Shown: piece by piece, positions 47,796 to 58,855 of the stretch | Position numbering within the stretch: position 1 is the stretch's first letter | Layout of the letters: each line of letters starts with the position of its first letter | From: Lethocerus indicus | Lineage: Eukaryota; Arthropoda; Insecta; Hemiptera; Belostomatidae | Assembly (NCBI GenBank): GCA_019843655.1 | Contig: JACDQD010000003.1 | Location: 1,053,346 to 1,117,345, forward strand | DNA length: 64,000 nt | Reading direction: 5' to 3' | Notes under the pieces: generated by a model | Databases searched by the model: none | Seen by the model: the letters and a program-made list of their open reading frames with translations, nothing else | Told to the model about the DNA's origin: nothing | Program-made: the position numbers and the translations under genes

Positions 47796-48666
47796 ATCTC
47801 TGATTAACAAAATCCCCAGCCCCCCCCTCTCCAACACAAATAAGACAAAGATTTTTGTTATTACAAAGTTTAATCGGTCAAAGTAATTCCCCCGTTCGGA
47901 ATGATTCGAGTTGTCGTTGAAAAAGCGTTGTTCTGTATGTATTTCGGTTAACCGATTTACAGAGGTATTGTTAGGCGTCGACAACAGGTTTTCTGAGAAT
48001 TTATTTGTTTGTTGTCGGTTGATGCGTTCTTCTTTACTTTAACCGTTTTTTTTTTCGGATGTTTGTAATGGGAATGGGGCGTATATTTCCCCCCTCCACC
48101 CCATCACCAGTTCTTTCCTTTGCGCTCGGTCCTCCGCTCTGACCTCAAAACCTGCAAACTCGATATCGAACAATCCCCGACCGCCCTCCACTGTCATCCG
48201 TACAGAAGGACGGGCGAGGCGGTAAAAAATTAAATACGACAGAAAGAAGGCGCGAATTTCATAACGTTTTCGCGACGTTGCGATAGTCCTAAAGGCCGAT
48301 CCGGCCTTTCCGTGTATGGAACTCTGGACGTGTACGCGATTAAAACAGGTTTAACGCGAAACAAAGAGAGAGCCGTGACCTTTTTAGGAGCGCGTTTCCT
48401 ATGATAACGTTGCCACAACAACAACGTCGGGACCTTGGGGACGGGGAGGAGGCCGTTCGAGCGGTAGAGAGCCGGCCACCATTTTCGTCTATATGTCATT
48501 TCCGATGAATACCCACAGTTCACCTTTACAGTTGATATATACAACGCTCGTGAACAACCAGTACGGAGAAGCGGGGGTATAAACGCCAGCAGCCATGAAG
48601 GGGCCGCCAAAAGTACAACTTACTTCAAATGAAGGTTGTCGCGACCAGAACTACTTGCGTAATACC
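47796..48666. other. gene-free stretch
   Basis: A minus-strand open frame at 48230-48610 (126 codons, no ATG start) has no motif I recognise. Confidence 0.45.
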
Positions 48667-48810
48667 TCGGGGGTGGACCCTTTCGTGTGTGTTTGGAAAT
48701 CACCCGAACGAGCTCCAGTCGATCGGTTTTTACCCTCTCCGTTACCGTCATCGGCTGTAGACGGGAAAGCGGTTGGTTGTTCGAATTTCATCGAGGGTAC
48801 CGGTAGTTCA
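48667..48810 (+). repeat. dispersed repeat family F, copy 4
   Basis: ctttcgtgtgtgtttggaaa, then gagctccagtcgatcggttt, ttaccctctccgttaccgtc and a catcgagggtacc tail. Clearest match to copy 3 (37639-37730). Confidence 0.6.
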
Positions 48811-48950
48811 TGAGCTGCTCTTCTGCCGTTTGCCATCTTCAGTAGCTCCTTTTGCCGGTAGGGTAGCGCTCCGGCATAATAATGCCGGGGACATCCTACC
48901 CACACGTAAAATTGAATTGGCAAAAGACCAAACCGGCGAGGGGTTTGATG
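48805..48950. repeat. degraded foldback element
   Basis: tgccatcttcagtagct at 48832-48848 matches the left arm; ggcaaaagaccaaaccggcg at 48919-48938 matches the right arm. The interior is unlike other copies. It ends about 45 bases before mariner A. Confidence 0.5.
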
Positions 48951-48994
48951 AACACCTTTTCATCAGTACCCAACGTCAATATTTTGACCACTTA

Positions 48995-49865
48995 CGAGGT
49001 CTGTTCAAAAAGTATCGCGAATTTTAGATTTCCGCGAAATAAGTATATAACGATCTACGGTTTTTTTTGTAGCCTCATGTTTGTAACACACGTATCTCAC
49101 TTATGCCGACAATTTCAGCCGTCGTGAAATGTTCGGTTAATCTATCAAAGCCGCTTTTCCCGCACGTTTTTTCGGTTCGTCTTCGATTTTTACCCGTTCC
49201 GAAAAATGAATCGGAGAATCTTTGTAAAATTTTGTGTGAGATACAAAATAAAGTGCGCGGAAGCGTATCGAATGTTGACTGTGGCACACATATGTGGTGA
49301 AGCTACCTTAAGACCGAAACGACGTTTTGTTGGTGGTACAAAAGCACGCCAAAAACGGACAACAAAATTGACGAGTTCTTGCCACAGGGTAGAACGGTCA
49401 ATAAGGAATATTACTTGCAATTTACGCGCAATTTGAGCGAAGCAATCCGCCGAAAACGCCCAGATTTGTGGAAGAACAAAAATTGGCTTTTGCGCCACGA
49501 TAACGCCCCTATTTCACACATCGCTTCTTGTGCGCGAATTTTTGGCCAAAAACAACACACTAATAATAATGCCGCAGCCACCGTATTCACAGGATCTGCC
49601 CCCGTGACTTTTTCTCGTTCCCGAAACTGAAAAGGCGCACGAAAGTACGAATTGAGGAGATAAAAACGGGGCATCGAAGATGGAGCTTAACGAGATCACA
49701 AAAAATGAATTTTCGAAGCGCTTCGAGGATTGGAAAAAACGTCGGCACAAGTGTATAATATCTGGTGGGGATTACTTTGAAGGGGACACAAAATTGATAT
49801 TCCATAAATAAATAAATAATTTTTGAAAAAACCCAAAATTCGCGATACTTTTTGAACAGACCTCG
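48995..49865 (+). mobile_element. mariner family A (irritans-like), internally deleted, perfect ends
   Basis: The left end cgaggtctgttcaaaaagta (48995-49014) and following tcgcgaatttt are matched exactly by the inverse at 49835-49865 (…tactttttgaacagacctcg), a perfect inverted repeat of 31 bases. A TA dinucleotide flanks each side (48993-48994 and 49866-49867), the target duplication of Tc1/mariner elements. The element is 871 bp compared with about 1.3 kb for a full mariner, and the transposase inside is broken. Because both ends are intact it could in principle be moved by a transposase encoded elsewhere. Confidence 0.93.
49206..49780 (+). pseudogene. mariner transposase pseudogene
   Basis: From ATG at 49206 the frame gives MNRRIFVKFCVRYKIKCAEA and YRMLTVA, the helix-turn-helix start of irritans-type mariner transposases. 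A small insertion and an extra base then shift the frame, where WWYK is read. About half of the protein, including the first catalytic aspartate region, is deleted. Reading resumes with FLPQGRTVNKEYYLQ (from 49373) and runs to NKNWLLRHDNAP, which carries the second aspartate. A further shift leads to MPQPPYSQDL, the changed form of the usual SPDLAP with the third aspartate, and then a recognisable but frameshifted C-terminal tail. It cannot make active enzyme. Confidence 0.93.
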
Positions 49866-50079
49866 TATATTGTCTATTATTTTCTTCATACACACAGTGT
49901 TTTTTTTATATATAAACGCTCCATTTGAACTCGTGGTGCATAATATAGTGTAGACACAATTTTCGTTAGTGGCTAAATAAGATGGCCTCCAAGTTGTCGA
50001 TTTCAGTTCTTAGTGTCGTATTATCCACAGTGGAGGGAACAAAGTTTTGTAATTCTGTATTCTCGGTTGGTATAGAGCT

Positions 50080-50667
50080 GTGGGAACATCGGGCGTTTCC
50101 CCCCTTTCCCTCTCTCGCTCCCTTAACCTTAAAGGATGCGTAAAACATAAGGTGGAACAGGTGGTCACTGTAAGGAGGGGGAGGACGGCCTCCGAGGAGG
50201 CCAGGCCCCCCCCCCTGGGGTATACGTGGAGGGCCGGGCCCCAGGTAGTCTCCTCTGTCGATTATCTTTCTTCCCCCTCCCCCGACCGACAAACAATTCA
50301 TCGGACAATTCGGTTCTTCTTGTCGTCCGTTCGTTGGTCCTACCTTCGGAACCGGAAACTGAGCCCGCCCCGAAGAAACGAAACTCGGCCTCTTCCTCCT
50401 CCTCCTCCTCCTCCTCCCCTCGCTGCGGCAAAAACCCGTGTCCGGGAGGAAGATTCGTCGCCGTCGTCAAAAATATATAAATCGATTTCTGGTTGTTCGT
50501 CCCTCTTCGAGGTAGAGATCGAGAGAGCTAAACGCGTGGAAAAAGTGTGGAACGTTCCAGAACAAAACGAGGATGTGACACACGCGAGCTCATTTTCATT
50601 ATCGCTTCGTAATCTCTCTGCCGCGCGTAACGATTTACTCGTTTCTCAGAAATATTGCAATAGCTAA
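50080..50667 (+). CDS. 195-codon open frame, probably chance
   Basis: The longest open frame in the window. It begins without ATG, passes through a (TCC)n microsatellite that yields a run of prolines in this frame, and shows no domain, signal peptide or conserved motif. The GC-rich, low-complexity composition makes stop codons rare on both strands (101 codons open on the minus strand over the same place). I list it because of its length, not because I believe it. Confidence 0.12.
   Translation: MGTSGVSPLSLSRSLNLKGCVKHKVEQVVTVRRGRTASEEARPPPLGYTWRAGPQVVSSVDYLSSPSPDRQTIHRTIRFFLSSVRWSYLRNRKLSPPRRNETRPLPPPPPPPPLAAAKTRVREEDSSPSSKIYKSISGCSSLFEVEIERAKRVEKVWNVPEQNEDVTHASSFSLSLRNLSAARNDLLVSQKYCNS
50391..50418. 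repeat. (TCC)n microsatellite
   Basis: About eight TCC units. Confidence 0.95.
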
Positions 50668-53600
50668 TTCCCGGCGGTGGCGGCAATCGGAATCGCGTTA
50701 TTGATACAATTTCTGTTTTAATTCGGGAGTACAATTTCTACGATTATATTTCGCGACTCTGCGAATTGATAACACGAATGTACTTATATCACTTTTGAAT
50801 CCACCCAAAGACGTTCGTCCAGTTTGACGTTATACAGAACGCAAACGAAATTTTGGAAATAAATTGCGAGTTCTGTCCGCCTTTAAAAATAAATATTTTA
50901 ATGTTATAAAAATGACATTTCCACGAAACCTTGTCGCGCCCCCATAAATGTCCGCTTCCCGGTACGGATATGCACCGTGTCCTAGTAATAATGAAAATGT
51001 CGACGACAGAACTGCATAGAAATGTATTTCTGGTTTATCTGTGCGGAGACTGTGTTTATTTTTCAATGACTTGCGGTAAATTGACCTTGATCGGGCGATA
51101 TAGCAGTTATAACACCGCCGCCGCCACTGCACTGACTCGGGTAACGCGCTTATCTCTGAGCGTGCTTAACACAACACCCGTCCCCTGTGAAACAGGGTGG
51201 GTGCCCTACGAGTTTCCACCACGTGCCGGAACTTGTTTCCACCCCCGTCACCGGTTTTTCCGCGAAATTTTACCTTTCTACCTTCAATAATAAGTAGCCA
51301 AATTGTAATACGCTACCGTACACGACAGATAACATTGTTTCTTTCAATACCCGAACCAAAAAAAAAAAATCAATGTATTTGCAATATCTCAACGCTTTTG
51401 CAGTTTCGCAAACCCGACACAAATTCCGCCGCATCTTTTGATATAAACCACTCGATATTCAGTGCAGTTAATGGTTGCAAAAGGTGTCAGGTTCGATTGG
51501 CTAGCGCACATTTCCTGAAAAATTTAAAAATGTATCGGCTGTAGTAATTGAAAAAGGGAGGAGGAAAAACGTCGAGGTAGCGTTATACTTACTGGCCTGT
51601 TGATTTTGCTTGAAAGTTGTATACGACCATTGTTGTCAACGAGTTTTACATTAAAAACAATTTTTTGTTTACTATCGGATGAAATATTTAAGCGAAATTT
51701 GAACTGGAAAAAGGGGGATTTATGGAATCTACAAGTGATCGCGTGCTTTCACACTCGGCCCAAAATGCATAATGTATAAGTAAATTAAATAAGAAATTTT
51801 CAAATAATAAACAGATCCCAGTACAAGTTGGACGTAATTTTTCATTACAGCCCTGGAAACTTGCCACCGGCACTATTTTTAGTTTTTATCGAAAACATTC
51901 CGTCGAAGGTGCATTTCGACGATGGGAGGGAGAAAAGGTCGCGTCGAGGTTGTCCTCTCTGTTAATAAAAGACCGATGAGTTTACCACTGGGCCCGATAA
52001 CGCTCTTATATCGCTCGACTGCGGTTAAATTGATTCCAGAGAGGGGAAAAAAAAATAACCAAATAAATACTGCGCCTATTCTGTCCAAGGCCATTTATAC
52101 CGAATCATTTTTACATGCAAACGCAGAGGTATTGTCGGGGAGGATAGGGGATAAGGCGGAAAATACAGTAAGAATTGCGCGTTTCAAACGGTTGAGAAAT
52201 GTCCAAAAAAAGGATTCAAATACTTATAATGACGTAAGAAAACGTGTTCCGGTCGCTTTTCAAGTTTAGCCCGATGGGAGGATATGCACGTTTGGCGGCG
52301 GTCTGATCTCATGCAGTTTTTAATGTTTGCATTCTTTGCTTCGTCCAATTTGGTAAATTGCGAATGGACAGCTAGAAATCGTTTCTTTCAAGTATACACA
52401 TTTTAGCGTTAGGTCTTTGAAGATGTTGAGTTTATTTTTTTCTTCGACAAGATGGGGCACCGCCTTGACGTCGTAAATGGGATCCAGATGAGAATACCCT
52501 GCTCGTTTACCAGGGCTTTCCTCACGTTTTTATTATGGGTGAAATAGTTAAAAGAATCTATGCCAGAAAAACGGTACAAGTTAGGGGATGAACGGGGGAA
52601 CGAATTCGAACCAAATGTTTCGCGATGTTGATGGTTAAAATAACGTCTTTAGCCCTGTATGTATATAAAATTGATATTGTCCAATATAGAACTAAATTAA
52701 CTCCCAGGCCATAGACAATTTAGCCCTCCTTATTTCGCTAATTCTGTTTTGCCCCGAGAGTGTAATTTACCCGATTGCAATTCGTTCGTGTGATTCCCAC
52801 GTGCTGCCGATAACGTCGTTCGATCGTGGAAAATAGAAAATTCTCGTTTATTTACTGCCGTTGAGCGCTTCTTCGATATTGAACACAATTACCGGAGAAA
52901 AAACCGGCCACTAAACACAACAGAATTCGCTCGTCGGATTACACAACTTCAAATCGTCACAGTGTGATAAGTAATTACTAATAATGTTGAGGTACTAATG
53001 CACTTATGGTGGGTATAAAAATGTCGTTTTATCGTTCGATTTTCATCTGCTATCTATTGTGGGAGTTATCTCCGAACATAACATTTAATCGTGTACAACG
53101 TGTGTAACATTTCGATTGACGAACTCTTCGCTGATCGGAGTGCTGTGATGAAAACGGTTCGCTTTCAATGCTGAATTTTCGTTGGCGGGGTTTCTCCCGC
53201 CCTCAGTAGACGAGGCGAACACCTCAAGGAGGCAGCCGTCTCACAGAAAAGTATCTCTAAAGTAAAGCATAATTTGAAAGAGCAAGTCGCCAGTCGTGGG
53301 ATTTCACTGAAGGCGAACCCTTTAAAATAACCTGTATTTTGGAATTTAGAATAAAGAGTACGAAATATAATCTAAAGTAGTCTTTACGTTAAATAAACTG
53401 TAAGGTCGTTTGTGGTGGTTATCAAGAGGTTTTCGATAAAACCGATCGCTCCGAGTTCTCTATTTGTCTCCCCCCCCCCCCCCCGTGGGGGACCTTTAAC
53501 ACCGAATTAATTGGCCCTTGTCTATAGACCGGCACGATAAGTTTCCTGTCGATTTTCAGACGCGTTTCACGCCCATTTTATGAACGAGTGGGAAAAAGTG

Positions 53601-54534
53601 GCGTCGGGTAACGGGCGTTCACCGGACGAACACCCGATAGATACGATATTGCAATTTTTCTTATCTCTATTCAAATAAACGACGATAATAATGCTCGATA
53701 ACACTCGACAGTACTTAAACGTAGTGGCCCTGGAGGTGAGGTGGAAGGATTCTCCAACGGACGGCGGATACGTTGACAGTACTCTGAAGGGGGAAAAAAA
53801 TGTTCGACCGAAAAAGTATACCGCGATAAACCGATACAAATTTTAGAGTTTTTAGTGCGGTCGGGAAATTGGCAATTAAATTGAGATAAAGGTTCTACAA
53901 CATTCGGTTGAATTATAACCCTCGCCTACATATAGAACAATGCCGGCCATTGAGCTACCGACTGTACGTACGTTGCTGTACATTTTCCGTTCGTTTGCGC
54001 TATGCAGTGATTGAAACAATAAATTCTCAACTGTGGACGCTTATCTCTCGCTGAAATCAGTTTATTATATATTTATAGAGGCGCGATGAACGCGCGGCGG
54101 TGGCGGTACGAAGTCATGTTGAAACATGACATCGGTGGAATGGCGGAGTGGTCGGGATGTGAAGGTCAGGAGTTATATATTCTCTAGATATGGGCTCGAG
54201 AGGAGTGCTGTTTAGTAGTTCGGATCGTCAATCGGCGTTCATTCCATTAAGCGTTTATTCCCGGTTTATTGTTGTTAGCTTTCGCGGCCTGCCGGTCCCC
54301 GTTTATATTTATTTCGCGCAGAAATTATCGTTTCTACGCCCTACGAGTGAGTGGTTAGAAAAGAAGAGGGGACACGGTAACCGGTCGAGAAGGGGGCCGA
54401 TGTACAAAATTCGCCCTGTACGGAGACATCACAGAGGTATGTAAAAAAAAAATCAGTCGTCGACGGTACCGATTCGCGCGGGAAAACTGAAGGAAATTCG
54501 GTCTGTAGGCCGGGAAAACGGATTTTTTTTGTAG
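50668..54534. other. gene-free stretch
   Basis: Open frames up to 119 codons (50931-51290, 51197-51544, 51922-52269, all plus) without recognisable motifs. C15 homopolymer at 53470-53484. No mobile-element remains seen. Confidence 0.45.
53470..53484 (+). repeat. C15 homopolymer
   Basis: Fifteen consecutive C residues followed by GTGGGG. Confidence 0.95.
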
Positions 54535-54725
54535 GGTTGCCGTGTTTCTGTCTCCACTCGTAGCGGCCGCTCGCCATCTTCAGTAGCGGTGTTAGTCACT
54601 GTCGGATACAAGTGACAGTGACAGTGCAGTGAGGATGCCCCCGAAAACATCCAAAGTGGCAACAGTGACTAACACCGCTACTGAAGATGGGGCGAGGGGA
54701 GACAGAAACACCACAAACCTACGGA
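54535..54725. mobile_element. foldback element copy, compact hairpin
   Basis: The left arm runs from gtgtttctgtctcc (54543) to cttcagtagcggtgttagtc and actgt. The right arm begins acagtgactaacaccgctac and continues tgaagatgg, then gaggggagacagaaacacca and caaacctacgg. The inner 25 bases of the arms are exact complements. The loop of about 55 bases includes agtgacagtgacagtgcagt and a catccaaagtgg remnant of the arm's inner part. The gctagaccggtttcgg core is missing from both arms, so the deletion is symmetrical. Confidence 0.9.
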
Positions 54726-55228
54726 TTTTCTTTTTGGTAACGCGACGAATGTGATTCGAGGACGCGTACAATAAATAAATACATCGTTGAGTGCAATACC
54801 CACTCGACGAAAGCTCTCCATATTCGATGACCATACGGCTTACAAACGTGTTATAATATCAGTGTGTAAATCCGAATGTTGGATACGGATTTTAGTTTGA
54901 GTCACTGACTCGTGTCCTATATGATTTAATTTATTATCGACAAAACGAGTAAATACATTGAGAATTTCTTCTGATTTTTCGAGAATTTGTATTATGACTC
55001 TTTTCTTAGTTTTTAATCACAAATTGACTGTAACAGTGTTCAGAGGAAAAGCGTAAATTACAGAAAAATTATTCCCATTCCATCGATTTTAGAGACGTAT
55101 TACCTATATTAAAGGGGTAACTGAGGAAGTTATGTAGTGAATAAAGTGCAAAATCGTCTATAGACAGGCTATAATTTGCCTATTATCTATTGTCGAATAG
55201 CGCTAGTCTTGGAACTTCCAATAGACGG

Positions 55229-55247
55229 TCTCTCTCTCTCTCTCTCT
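55229..55247. repeat. (TC)n microsatellite
   Basis: TC run of about 19 bases. Confidence 0.9.
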
Positions 55248-56119
55248 GGCAGTGGGCTTTACACGACGCAGTTCCCGTTCCTATTCGGTATTGCGACACG
55301 TTGCGCAATTGAAAATACGAAGACGGAACAGAAAAAAAAATGGCATATAATAATAGTAAAAAAAAAAAGACACGATATCTTATCTCCCGCCGGCCGACGG
55401 CAAAATAGAATTTCGAGAAAACAATACAAATGTCATCGCCGAATCAATAATATTCGTGGAATGCACACCGTTCTAATCTGGAGCTGGTTATCTGTCGTAG
55501 TTTTAATGTTCCCTGCACCGACTATTCGAAATACGATACAATTTTCCTTCTAGCGCACTGAAATTACCGCAAATCAAATACGAAGTGTATTGGCGAAATC
55601 AGAGTTTGAAATACAAGCACAAAGTAGACATATTCTGTCGTAAATATCTTTTCATTTCTCACCCGTTGCCCTGTCGTCATTATTTAATCTATTTAACTTA
55701 TTGCTGTAAACTGTTTTCCTTTTTATTTTGTAGTCGCGACTGGAAAAGTATTTAATCGAAATATTGTAGTGACGGTGCAATTTGATAACTCTAATGTATT
55801 CTATTAATATGTAAATTATATTAAAATATGTAAAACATGTCCTGTGCCAATTGTAGTGTGATGTGGTAGCCGGAATCAGTGTTTTTTTTCTAAATCAACG
55901 ACAGGATACCGCCGACTTCTTTCAATTCCGTCCAACCAGTCATAAGTGATAACAACTTGACACCACTTCGTGATAAGAACGTGTCGTTACAATCGCAACA
56001 CGAATAATTTAGACGGTCCGTCGATTCTGTCCCAATTGGTCGATTGGCGGTATTCAATGATTATTTGTGATATCACCTTTGAACCAGTCCGATTTTACGA
56101 TTCGATGTAAATTTTTGTG

Positions 56120-56156
56120 AGGATCTAAACCGGCGACCTTCACCTTGGCCAAGGTG
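56120..56156 (-). repeat. B-box-like element with 16-bp palindrome
   Basis: CACCTTGGCCAAGGTG (56141-56156) is a perfect palindrome. On the minus strand it is followed by aaggtcgccggtttagatcc, close to a tRNA T-arm (GGTTTAGATCC against GGTTCGAATCC). This may be an eroded tRNA-derived repeat; no cloverleaf can be drawn. Confidence 0.3.
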
Positions 56157-56641
56157 CCTCCAATTCAAAGCGAAACGGATCCGGTTAATTTTCTAGTTTT
56201 ATGATGATCGCCGTATAATCGATATATTCAGCGCATGTCAAGGCAGTTGTCTATCTGTTTATTGTAACTGTAAAATAGTGTCGGCGACATCGATGTTAAA
56301 GTAGCACTAGTAGTAACAAGTAGAGCATAATGGAGCCAGCCTGGCTTTCCCCCTTTTTCTAAATTTTATTTATTTTCCCCGTATGTTAAATATGACGTGA
56401 CCACTGCTCTTTCGGTCGAAGCTGTTATCTTAAATTTCGCTCGTTGGAATTATATTGCACACTTTTCTTATACGAACGCGGGTATTTAGTGAAAAAAAAA
56501 ACAATTCGGTGGGGCGAACCGAAAGTAGTATTTCAATTAGAAACTCTACTAATTCATCAGCATAAACTCTAAAGTCATAATCAACTCTAAACTCAAAATT
56601 CCGTAGATTAATTAGTGCGATTCCAAGTCCGAAACTATATA

Positions 56642-57569
56642 TTGGGTTGAAGACTAAGTAATTGCGGAATTCACCACAACAAGTGGCGTTGTACATATTT
56701 TTAAAGTGAGTCAGCATCTTCGCACAGATAAGATTCTTCGACACGTTATTATTTGGTCCTTTCTTAAACATTCTGTATCAAAATTACATCGACCGGTCGA
56801 ATTGTGTGTGTGTATAAAAAGCTAAAACCCGGTGAACCGAAGCGAGCGTTTCCGTCACATTTCGCTTTTTTATTTTCGCCAAAAGGCGTTAACGCCTCGC
56901 AGGGGCTGGTAAAAAGTTGTACGCTGTGATGAAGCCTTAAAGAACGCCGGTGTCGGTACCGGTTCGCGAAATTCCGGTCTCGGGATTTCCGGTCCTCTGG
57001 ACGTCCAGTGGAGGTCGACAGTGGATGACCGAACAAAGGTCAGATTATCGATTCGGATCACCGTAGTTCGACGAGGGACATTGCGGCGAAGCAGAATGTA
57101 TCCTATACGCGCATTCGAAACCATGGGCTTATCTGTGCAAAGATGTTGAGGTACTTAAAAATATGTACAACGCCACTTGTTGGTGAGTTAAGTGAAGAGG
57201 AGTTAAGCGAAATAAAACGATTTTCTAGAATTTCTTTTCCGTACTCTCAAGACAGTAAATTACTATAGATTTAGATTAATGATCTATATATAATTGGAAA
57301 TACAAAGAAACCCAAGAATTGCGTTCAAATATTGTACTTTAAACTGTCGAACTGGTGTAGGGTTATTAAGTTATTGACTAGAACACTTTCTGTGTCTAAA
57401 ACAAGGGCAAATTGGTTGGATCGTAGTTTCTTGAAATAGCGAAACGTCCAGTCCTAGTGACCCTGACCTAACCCGACCACACCTCGATAGAACGTACCTA
57501 CGCATTTAACAAGAGTTCCTGTTTTTTTTTTGTTTTCAACCCACCGACAAAATTACTTAGTTGTCAACC

Positions 57570-57572
<3 letters not shown>
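56642..57572 (+). mobile_element. mariner family B, larger degraded copy
   Basis: The left end ttgggttgaagactaagtaa then ttgcggaattc and the right end aaaattacttagttgtcaac then ccaa are inverted terminal repeats of the same family as the 20.8 kb element; TA flanks the left side. At 57043-57105 one frame reads IDSDHRSSTRDIAAKQNVSY, the second helix-turn-helix of a mariner transposase, and continues to a KMLRYLK-like piece. An internal inverted copy of the terminal sequence at 57126-57185 (cttatctgtgcaaagatgtt … caacgccacttgttggtga) shows that this copy is a composite: a MITE-like unit plus a remnant of the transposase region. No intact catalytic region remains. Confidence 0.8.

Positions 57573-57573
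<1 letters not shown>

Positions 57574-57600
<27 letters not shown>
57574..57600. repeat. (AT)n microsatellite abutting the mariner end
   Basis: AT run of about 27 bases beginning two bases after the right mariner end, continued by further AT-rich sequence. Confidence 0.95.
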
Positions 57601-57605
<5 letters not shown>

Positions 57606-57917
57606 AAATTTTATAATATATATATGAAAATGGGGTTTATTGCTGAGTAACCCCGTTGGGAGGGTGTTCAATGGAGATGGGAACACGTCGTAATCGCGAA
57701 TAGACGGGAAGGTCCGCAGATAACGGAAAGTGGGAGCTGGGCTGTGAGGGGGACCGATTTGGAGGGTAATTGGGAGTGGGGGTGATGGTTTGTAGTGGTG
57801 GGTGCGCGGTCACGTGACTGAGTGAGGGGGGGTCCCCCTGAGGCGGTAACCGGGGGGCGGGAGCCCTCCGCCTCTCAGTCCCGTCCGAGCCTCAGCGCGC
57901 GTCGCACACGCTCCGCC

Positions 57918-58066
57918 GAGAGAGAGAGAGAGAGAGTCACCATAGAGTGTATACAGTGTATATATACATACATATAGACGTATATATATATACCCCCTCC
58001 CTCCCCCCCCCAACCGGAGTAGTGCTCCCCGCGTCGTTGTCGCGTGTACCTTTACCAGTGTGAGAG
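57918..58066 (+). promoter_or_regulatory. candidate core promoter (GA repeat, TATA-like, Inr-like)
   Basis: A GA repeat of 19 bases is followed by gtatacagtgtatatatac and a second TATA-like run at 57981-57993. A CCAGTGTG at about 58059 is near an insect initiator in form. A short leader then reaches the ATGGCGCTCGCCAG at 58166. Each element is common by chance; only the order and the GC-rich setting suggest a promoter. Confidence 0.22.
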
Positions 58067-58758
58067 TGTACGAACCGACTACAATTTTTTGGGATTAACA
58101 CAAGGACCCTCGACCAACCGGGCAAAGTGGAGCCGCACAAGAATCAGCTGGATTCTTGCATCAGGATGGCGCTCGCCAGGTGATTCATTTACTTACTAAG
58201 GTGACGTCCACTTCGTCTCCCCCGGTCCCCGTCCCGTATCGCCCGGTTCAACAGGTAAAGCCCCGCCGCTAAGTCGGTACTAATTTTTCGCGGCACCGCC
58301 GTTAACCGGGTCAAGGCCTTTAATTGAGCCGGTTAGCGTGGGGCTTAATTCGATTAAAGAGGCGGCGAGGACGCCTTAGTTATTGCCGGCGAAGGATTTA
58401 ATAATAACAACCGGGAGCTCTCCCTGTGGAGGTTAAGGGAAGAGAGGAAGGTCGAGCCCCCCCGGCGGTGGTGGTGGGGGAGGCCTCCGTCGGGGGTTAG
58501 GTCCCCTCCTAGTACAATTTACTATTCTCTCCCCCTCGGGGTACCCGGCTATTGTTCAACCCGGGCCGCCCACACCAGTTTTCCCTAGCGCTTTTTTTTC
58601 CCCCAGAAAGATCGTTAGGAACCTACTCCCTTCCCTCTTTTGAAACCGCGGGAAACCGGTAGGCGGAGGGGCCCCCCTCCCCACCCTCCTCCTCCAGGTA
58701 CCGGGAGATGACCGCTCGGTCGGGCAGGTAATAACAATGTTTTTGTGGACGGGTAAAC

Positions 58759-58855
58759 ATGACCGGGCCTCCGACGAGCGACAGGAATTCCCCGCGGAGC
58801 GACACTCTCTACCTCCCGGAGTGCGCCTCACCCTCGTACCCGCGGCACCTTCCAG
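58759..58855 (+). CDS. candidate coding exon, unassigned
   Basis: ATG at 58759 opens MTGPPTSDRNSPRSDTLYLP followed by ECASPSYPRHLP, ending at a donor-like CCAG|GTAATA (58855/58856), phase 1. The composition (Ser/Pro-rich with GC-ending codons) suits a disordered N-terminal exon of a regulatory protein. An in-frame stop lies nine codons upstream, and without splicing the frame ends six codons past the donor. No acceptor or next exon found. Confidence 0.22.

Larger units (their letters stand above)
54726..56641. other. gene-free AT-rich stretch
   Basis: Contains (TC)n at 55229-55247, a 16-bp palindrome at 56141-56156 and a minus-strand open frame at 56430-56771 that reads into the mariner end. 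Nothing recognised as a gene. Confidence 0.45.

Noticed and set aside
50080..50667. 195-codon open frame as a real gene
   Set aside because: No ATG start, no motif, passes through a TCC microsatellite, and the opposite strand is open over the same stretch. Listed only with very low confidence.
58166..58257. Two adjacent tiny exons (GCCAG|GTGATT and TTCAACAG|GTAAAG)
   Set aside because: The intron implied between them would be under 30 bases, too short to splice; at most one of the sites could be used.
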